Of a stretch of DNA of 64,000 nt, positions 58,853 to 64,000 are shown piece after piece. The notes under the pieces were generated by a model. The model searched no databases, was not told the origin of the DNA, and was given only the letters and a program-made list of their open reading frames with translations. The stretch covers positions 62,001 to 126,000 of the forward strand of contig CAXTCJ010000001.1 of the NCBI GenBank assembly GCA_964242215.1. Direction: 5' to 3'. A program made the position numbers and the translations under genes. Source of the DNA: LMUY01 sp964242215. Its GTDB lineage: Bacteria; Pseudomonadota; Alphaproteobacteria; Acetobacterales; Acetobacteraceae. Numbering within the stretch: position 1 is the first letter of the stretch; every line of letters begins with the position of its first letter.

Positions 58853-59781
58853 GCGGCCATTCGGCCAAGCGGGCGGAACGTTTTCGGCAGGCCAGCCTGC
58901 GCCACGCCGCCGTGCATCGCCTCGCCCGGGAGCCCGGCGGCGAGCAGGTCGCGGCTGGCGACCAAGCGGTCCAGGTCGATGCCGGTCGAAAAGCCCATGC
59001 TCTCCAGCATGAACACCAAGTCCTCGGTCACGATGTTGCCGGACGCACCCGGTGCATAGGGGCAGCCGCCCAAGCCGGCCAGCGAACTGTCGAAGGCGCG
59101 AATGCCCTCCTCCAGCCCGGCCAGCGCGTTCGCAAGGCCCAACCCCATCGTGTCGTGCAGATGCAAATTGTCCAGCTTGTCGCCGATCTCGGCCCGCACG
59201 GCGCGGACCAGGCTGCGGATCTGCGCCGGATGGGCGTAGCCCACGGTGTCGGCGAGGCTCACCGCCGCCGCGCCCGTCGCCGCCAACGCTGCCGCCACCT
59301 TCAACACCGCAGCCTCCGGCACGGCGCCATCGATGGAGCAGCCGAACGCGGTCGAACAGGCCGCCACGATCGCCATCTTCCGGTCCTGCTTGCCCGCCCA
59401 CTCCACGATCCGGCCCACTTCGGCCACCTGCTCGGCGGGCGTGCGGTTCAGGTTGGCTTGGCTATGCCCTTCGCTCACCGAGACCGGGATACTCACGCGG
59501 ATCGCACCCGCCGCATGGGCCGCCTGCGCGCCGCGCAGATTGGGGGCGAGCGCGGTGATGGTGACGCCCGGCAGACCGACCGTGGCCCGTACCACCGCGT
59601 CGGTATCGGCCATCTGCGGGATCACCCGGGCAGGGACGAAGCTCCCGGCCTCGATCTCGGGGACGCCTGCCGCGGCCATCGCCGCGATCCATGCGATCTT
59701 GGCGTCGGTCGCCATACGGCCCTTTGCCATCTGCAGGCCATCGCGTGGGCCCACCTCGCAAACCAGCACTGTTTCAGCCAT
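58849..59781 (-). CDS. Hydroxymethylglutaryl-CoA lyase-like protein
   Basis: 310 residues. CEVGPRDGLQ (Asp14 region), HLHDTMGLG metal-binding histidines and the C-terminal flexible loop GGCPYAPGASGNIVTEDLV with catalytic Cys are the DRE-TIM lyase motifs. It cleaves HMG-CoA (or a related 3-hydroxy-acyl-CoA) to acetyl-CoA and a keto acid, as in leucine catabolism. ATG start with GGAGG. Coupled to the CoA-transferase, which can supply the CoA ester. MvaB function fits, but citramalyl- or other substrates are possible. Confidence 0.88.
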   Translation of the reverse strand: MAETVLVCEVGPRDGLQMAKGRMATDAKIAWIAAMAAAGVPEIEAGSFVPARVIPQMADTDAVVRATVGLPGVTITALAPNLRGAQAAHAAGAIRVSIPVSVSEGHSQANLNRTPAEQVAEVGRIVEWAGKQDRKMAIVAACSTAFGCSIDGAVPEAAVLKVAAALAATGAAAVSLADTVGYAHPAQIRSLVRAVRAEIGDKLDNLHLHDTMGLGLANALAGLEEGIRAFDSSLAGLGGCPYAPGASGNIVTEDLVFMLESMGFSTGIDLDRLVASRDLLAAGLPGEAMHGGVAQAGLPKTFRPLGRMAA

Positions 59782-59879
59782 TCTAAGCGTCCTCCACTCT
59801 CCCAAACTTGCGGCGAGGTTGACGCTTCTGCAAGCCGCTGCCATTGCCAGGGCTGGAACAGATGCTACTTGTTGGAACC

Positions 59880-61223
59880 ATGCGAGTGACAACGATGCTG
59901 CGACTGGCCACTCTCACCCTCCTACTGGCCCAGGTAACCTCCTACTTCGCCATTGCGCCCCGGGCCTTCGCACAGGGTGCCCCCAGCGGTCCGCCCGCTG
60001 TGGGCACGACCGTCGTGCAGCCCCAGGCGATCACCCAGACGGACGAGTTCGTCGGCCGCATCCAGGCCACCGACCGGGTCGCGTTGGTCGCCCGCGTTAC
60101 CGGGTTCCTGACCAAGCGGCTGTTCACCGAGGGCGAGGAGGTGAAGCCGGGCGAGCTGCTCTACCAGATCGAGAAACCGCCGTTCGAGGCCGATGTGCAG
60201 GCCAAGCAGGCCGCGGTCGCGCAGGCGAATGCACAGCTGCAGAACGCGTCGATCACGCTGGGCCGCGCGCAAACCCTGCTGAGCACGCCGGCGGGCCAGC
60301 GCTCCACGGTGGACGACGCCACGGCCACCCAGCGGTCCAATGCGGCCCTGCTGTTGGCGGCGCAGGCGAACTTGCAGACCTCGCAGATCAACCTTGGCTA
60401 TACCGACATCTCGGCCCCGATCGCCGGTAAGATCGGCCGCACCAACATCACCATCGGCAACGTCGTCGGGCCGACCAGTGGCACCCTGGACACCATCGTC
60501 AGCCAGGACCCGATGTACGTGCTGTTCCCGATCGCCTTGCGCACCGCGCTCGAGCTGCGGGACCGCTACGCCGACAAGGGCGGCACGTCGGCCATCGTCA
60601 TTAAGATGCGGCTGCCGAACGGCCAGATGTATGGTCAGCAGGGCCACATCGACTACATCGACCCGATCGTTGCCACCAACACCGACACGATCAATATCCG
60701 AGCCGTCATACCCAACCCGTATTATCCGGGCGCGCAGCCCGGAACCCCAGGGGATCGCGAGTTGGTCGACGGCGAGTTCGTGACCGTACTGCTGCAAGGC
60801 GCGCAGCCGGTGCAGACACTCGCCATTCCCGCCGCCGCGGTACTGTCGGACCAGCAGGGTAGCTACGTGTATGTCATCGGCGCCGATAATAAGGCGTTGG
60901 TGCGCCGGGTCACGCTGGGGCAGACCACCGGCGCGCTCACAACGGTGACGACGGGGCTCAAGCAAGGCGAGGTCATCATTTCCGACGGCTTGCAGCGCGT
61001 GCGGCCGAACCAGCCGGTCAACCCGGCCCCCTCGGCGCCCGGCCCCGGCGGCGCGGGCGGGCCACCTGGTGGAAATCCGGCCGTGCCAGCCAGCGGTGGG
61101 AATCCGGCCACACCGGCCAGCGGTGGTAACCCAGCCGCGCCGGCCACCGGCTCCGGTACCAGCCCGGCTGCGGTCCCTCCCCCGGCAACCCAATCAGGCG
61201 GCGCCGGTCAGGGAACGCACTAA
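59880..61223 (+). CDS. RND efflux periplasmic adaptor (membrane-fusion protein)
   Basis: 447 residues. A signal sequence (MRVTTMLRLATLTLLLAQVT) is followed by the lipoyl-like hairpin (FVGRIQATDRVALVARVTGFLTK and LFTEGEEVKPGELLYQIEK) and alpha-hairpin (QANAQLQNASITLGRAQTLL). The C-terminus has three near-identical repeats of (A/T)SGGNPA(V/T/A)PA, a flexible tail of unusual composition. It bridges the pump to an outer-membrane channel; no channel gene is seen to the right edge. Its TAA overlaps the pump ATG (TAATG). Confidence 0.92.
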   Translation: MRVTTMLRLATLTLLLAQVTSYFAIAPRAFAQGAPSGPPAVGTTVVQPQAITQTDEFVGRIQATDRVALVARVTGFLTKRLFTEGEEVKPGELLYQIEKPPFEADVQAKQAAVAQANAQLQNASITLGRAQTLLSTPAGQRSTVDDATATQRSNAALLLAAQANLQTSQINLGYTDISAPIAGKIGRTNITIGNVVGPTSGTLDTIVSQDPMYVLFPIALRTALELRDRYADKGGTSAIVIKMRLPNGQMYGQQGHIDYIDPIVATNTDTINIRAVIPNPYYPGAQPGTPGDRELVDGEFVTVLLQGAQPVQTLAIPAAAVLSDQQGSYVYVIGADNKALVRRVTLGQTTGALTTVTTGLKQGEVIISDGLQRVRPNQPVNPAPSAPGPGGAGGPPGGNPAVPASGGNPATPASGGNPAAPATGSGTSPAAVPPPATQSGGAGQGTH

Positions 61224-64000
61224 TGATTTCCGCCGTCTTCGTCGACCGGCCACGGCTGGCGATTGTGATCGCGATCGTCATCACCATCGCCGGCGGCCTG
61301 GCGCTCACCCGCATTCCGGTCGCGCAGTTCCCCGATATCGTGCCGCCGCAGGTGCAGGTCACCGCCAACTTCCCCGGCGCGTCCGCCGCCGTGGTGGAAG
61401 CCTCCGTCGCGCAGCCGATCGAGGCGCAGGTCATCGGCGTCGACAAGATGATCTACATGAAGAGCACGAACGGCAACGACGGGTCTTACAACCTGACCGT
61501 CAGCTTCGAGCTCGGCACCAACCCGGACATCAACACGGTCAACGTGAACAACCGGGTGCAAACGGCGACGGCGGAACTGCCGCCCTCGGTTACCCAGCAG
61601 GGTTTGATCGTCCAGAAACGCTCGTCGGCGATCCTGGAATTCGTCAACCTCTACAGCGACGGCGCCAAGCAGGACCCGCTGTTCATCACGAACTACGCCA
61701 CCATCAACGTGCTGGACGAGATCAGCCGCACGCCGGGCGTGGGTCAGGCGAACCTGTTCAGCAAGCTGAACTATTCGATGCGGATCTGGTTCGATACCAA
61801 CCGCCTCACCAGCCTCAACCTGTCGCCCGGTGACATCATCTCGGCGATCCAGGCGCAGAACGTGGTGGCCCCGATCGGCCGCATTGGCGCCCGTCCCGTG
61901 TCGTCGGACGTGCAATTCCAGTTCAACCTGCAGACGCAGGGACGGCTGACCACCACCGAACAGTTCGGCAACATCGTCATTCGCGCCAACCCGGACGGCT
62001 CGGTGCTGCGGGTCAAGGACGTGGCCCGACTGGAGCTCGGGGCACAGAACCAGGACAGCGAGAGCCGGCTGAACGGCCAGCCCTCGGTGGCGATCGCGAT
62101 CTACCTGGCCCCCGGTGCCAACGCGGTGAACACGGCCGCCGCCGTCAACAACAAGCTGACGCAACTGAGCGCGCGCTTCCCCGAGGGCCTGCATTTCCAG
62201 GTCACCTACGACAGCACGACCTTCGTCACCGACACGATACGCGAAGTGCTAAAAACGCTCGGCGAGGCCTTCGTACTCGTCATCATCGTGGTTTTCCTGT
62301 TCCTCGGGAACCTGCGCGCAACGCTGATCCCGACTATCGCAGTGCCCGTCAGCCTGATCGGCGCGTTCGCCGTGCTGTTGGCCTTGGGCTATTCGGCCAA
62401 CACCGTTTCGCTCCTCGCCCTCGTGCTCGCCATCGGCATCGTGGTGGATGACGCCATCGTCGTCGTTGAAAACGTCGAACGCGTCATGGAGGAGAACCCG
62501 GAGCTCACGCCCGCGCAGGCCACAAAAATGGCCATGGCGCAGATAACCGCGCCGATCATCGCGATCACCTTGGTGCTGCTCTCGGTGTTCGTCCCGATCG
62601 CCTTCATACCCGGCATCTCCGGGCAGCTGTTCCGTCAGTTCGCCGTCACCATCAGCGCCTCGGTGCTAATCTCCGCCCTGAACGCATTGACGTTGTCGCC
62701 GGCCTTGTGCGCGGTGTTCCTGCGACATAGCGGGCCGAAGCGCGGCATCATGGCTTGGATCATGCGCCGCATCGACAACGTGCGCGATGGCTACGCCCAT
62801 GTAGTGAGCAAGACGCTGCGGCTGGCAATACTGGGCCTGGTGCTGGCGCTGGCGTTCGGTGGTGGAATCTTCGGGCTGGCCCGGATCACGCCCAGCGGGT
62901 TCCTGCCGTCCGAGGACCAGGGCGGCTTCTTCGTGGCCATTCAGCTACCGGACGGCGCCTCGGTCGCGCGCACCAGCAACGTGGTGCGCCAGGTGGAGGC
63001 TATCGCCAAGCAGATGCCCGGCGTGCACGACACGTTCGCCATTATCGGATTTTCGCTGCTGGACAGCGCTCAGGAATCCAACGCCGGGTTCATGTTCATC
63101 AAGCTGAACCCGTTCGCCGACCGCACCGCCGCGGCCGAGAAGGCCCAGGCGCTGATCGGCCGCATGTTCGGCGCTGTGCAGCAGGTGCGGTCGGCGACGG
63201 TGTTCCCGTTCAACCTGCCGCCGATCATCGGGCTGTCCACCACGGGCGGCTTCGAATACCAGCTCGAGGCGCTGGAGGGTCAGGACTCGACCGTGCTGGG
63301 CCAGACCATGAACGGCCTGCTGGGCGCGGCCAACGGGGACCCGCGGATGTCGCGCGTGTTCTCCACCTTCACCGCAACCAACCCGTCGCTGTTCCTCGAC
63401 ATCGACCGCGAGAAAGCGCAGGCGCTCGGGCTGTCGATCACCGACGTGTTCACCGCGCTGCAGGCGACGTTGGGTGGCATCTACATCAACGACTTCAACC
63501 TGTTCGGCCGCGTCTGGCAGGTCAACATCGAGGGTGAGGCCTACGATCGCGCGCGGATCGAGGATCTGTGGAAGATCTACATTCGTAACAACACCGGCGG
63601 CGTGGTGCCGCTGCGGGCGATCGCCAGCGAACGGATCGTACTCGGACCCCAGGTGATCACGCGCTACAACAACTACCGCTCGGTCACCATCAATGGTGGC
63701 CCGGCGCCGGGTGGCTCCTCCGGCGAGGCGTTGCAGGCCATGGCGCAGGTCTCGGCGCGAACGCTGCCCCCTGGGTATAGCTTCGAGTGGACCGGCACGG
63801 CATATCAGGAAGTGGCGGCGTCCGGCCAAACCGGGTTCATCCTCGCGCTGGCCATTCTGTTCGCGTACCTGTTCCTGGTGGCCCTGTACGAGAGCTGGGT
63901 GATCCCGATCCCGGTGCTGCTGTCGGTCTCGGTCGGCGTGTTCGGATCCTTCGTCGGCATCTACATCGGCGGCCTTGCGCTGGACCTGTATGCGCAGATC
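61223..64000 (+). CDS. RND multidrug efflux pump, HAE1 family (truncated by window end)
   Basis: 926 codons are visible in one open frame with no stop, so the protein continues past the right edge; HAE1 pumps have about 1040 residues. MISAVFVDRPRLAIVIAIVI is TM1. The proton-relay Asp pair lies in VVDDAIVVVENVERVMEENPEL. SFELGTNPDINTVNVNNRVQTA and the GFLPSEDQGGFFVAIQLPDGAS porter segments are typical of AcrB/MexB/Ttg pumps. Overlap with the adaptor gene couples their translation. Probably exports hydrophobic drugs or aromatic compounds. Confidence 0.93.
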   Translation, partial: MISAVFVDRPRLAIVIAIVITIAGGLALTRIPVAQFPDIVPPQVQVTANFPGASAAVVEASVAQPIEAQVIGVDKMIYMKSTNGNDGSYNLTVSFELGTNPDINTVNVNNRVQTATAELPPSVTQQGLIVQKRSSAILEFVNLYSDGAKQDPLFITNYATINVLDEISRTPGVGQANLFSKLNYSMRIWFDTNRLTSLNLSPGDIISAIQAQNVVAPIGRIGARPVSSDVQFQFNLQTQGRLTTTEQFGNIVIRANPDGSVLRVKDVARLELGAQNQDSESRLNGQPSVAIAIYLAPGANAVNTAAAVNNKLTQLSARFPEGLHFQVTYDSTTFVTDTIREVLKTLGEAFVLVIIVVFLFLGNLRATLIPTIAVPVSLIGAFAVLLALGYSANTVSLLALVLAIGIVVDDAIVVVENVERVMEENPELTPAQATKMAMAQITAPIIAITLVLLSVFVPIAFIPGISGQLFRQFAVTISASVLISALNALTLSPALCAVFLRHSGPKRGIMAWIMRRIDNVRDGYAHVVSKTLRLAILGLVLALAFGGGIFGLARITPSGFLPSEDQGGFFVAIQLPDGASVARTSNVVRQVEAIAKQMPGVHDTFAIIGFSLLDSAQESNAGFMFIKLNPFADRTAAAEKAQALIGRMFGAVQQVRSATVFPFNLPPIIGLSTTGGFEYQLEALEGQDSTVLGQTMNGLLGAANGDPRMSRVFSTFTATNPSLFLDIDREKAQALGLSITDVFTALQATLGGIYINDFNLFGRVWQVNIEGEAYDRARIEDLWKIYIRNNTGGVVPLRAIASERIVLGPQVITRYNNYRSVTINGGPAPGGSSGEALQAMAQVSARTLPPGYSFEWTGTAYQEVAASGQTGFILALAILFAYLFLVALYESWVIPIPVLLSVSVGVFGSFVGIYIGGLALDLYAQI

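Overview
The window is high-GC DNA, densely packed with short intergenic gaps and many ATGA, GTGA or TTGA start/stop overlaps. It looks like the chromosome of a metabolically versatile alphaproteobacterium. The alphaproteobacterial-type 41-residue L36, the many branched-chain-type ABC systems, and dispersed repeats whose translations read like 'PLPQGER' and 'MPGLDPGIHG' all fit Rhodospirillales/Acetobacteraceae. That placement is inference; there is no rRNA or tRNA here to confirm it. No phage, plasmid, CRISPR array, transposase or tRNA was seen.

Layout. 1-0.7 kb: the end of a phosphonate-metabolism locus (DUF1045 fragment, phnN). 0.8-9.4 kb: a gamma-glutamyltransferase homologue, a haloacetate-dehalogenase-like hydrolase, an FAD amine oxidase, a four-gene operon (hydrolase, EthD-like protein, ABC ATPase, permease, with no binding protein) and an HSL-type esterase. 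9.6-21.3 kb: two complete branched-chain-type (LIV/HAAT) ABC importers flanking a CMD/alkylhydroperoxidase-fold gene pair and ending in an acyl-CoA-dehydrogenase-fold enzyme. 21.4-30 kb: nadE, an HpnL/YbhN-like membrane protein, a lipoprotein, fabD, a class II amidotransferase, DUF1330, an FMN reductase, a ligase-associated-type exonuclease, a secreted protein and a beta-propeller protein. 31-43.4 kb: an animal-type haem peroxidase, two MFS transporters, a ThDP enzyme with a RAM-only Lrp-like protein and a ModA-like binding protein, a MetA/SphA-type outer-membrane protein, a PRC-barrel protein, an orphan binding protein, DedA, an acetyltransferase and a CHRD protein. 43.5-50 kb: acyl-CoA dehydrogenase, thiolase and a fused indolepyruvate ferredoxin oxidoreductase, divergent from an Lrp/AsnC regulator. 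50-56 kb: two lipoproteins and the glcDEF glycolate oxidase operon with a TPR gene. 56-64 kb: rpmJ, small proteins, a CoA-transferase/HMG-CoA-lyase pair, and an RND efflux adaptor with its pump, which runs off the right edge.

Functionally the window is dominated by uptake and breakdown of organic acids, amino acids and acyl-CoA compounds: ABC importers, acyl-CoA dehydrogenases, thiolase, HMG-CoA lyase, indolepyruvate oxidoreductase and glycolate oxidase.

The most unusual feature is the set of dispersed palindromic repeats, which fall into three families (called A, B and C here). They sit mostly at gene 3' ends. Family A is also read in frame inside genes: a C-terminal tail on one LivG, the N-terminus of GlcE, and an insertion inside the signal peptide of a TPR protein. 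One copy also supplies the purine-rich sequence ahead of a livF start codon.
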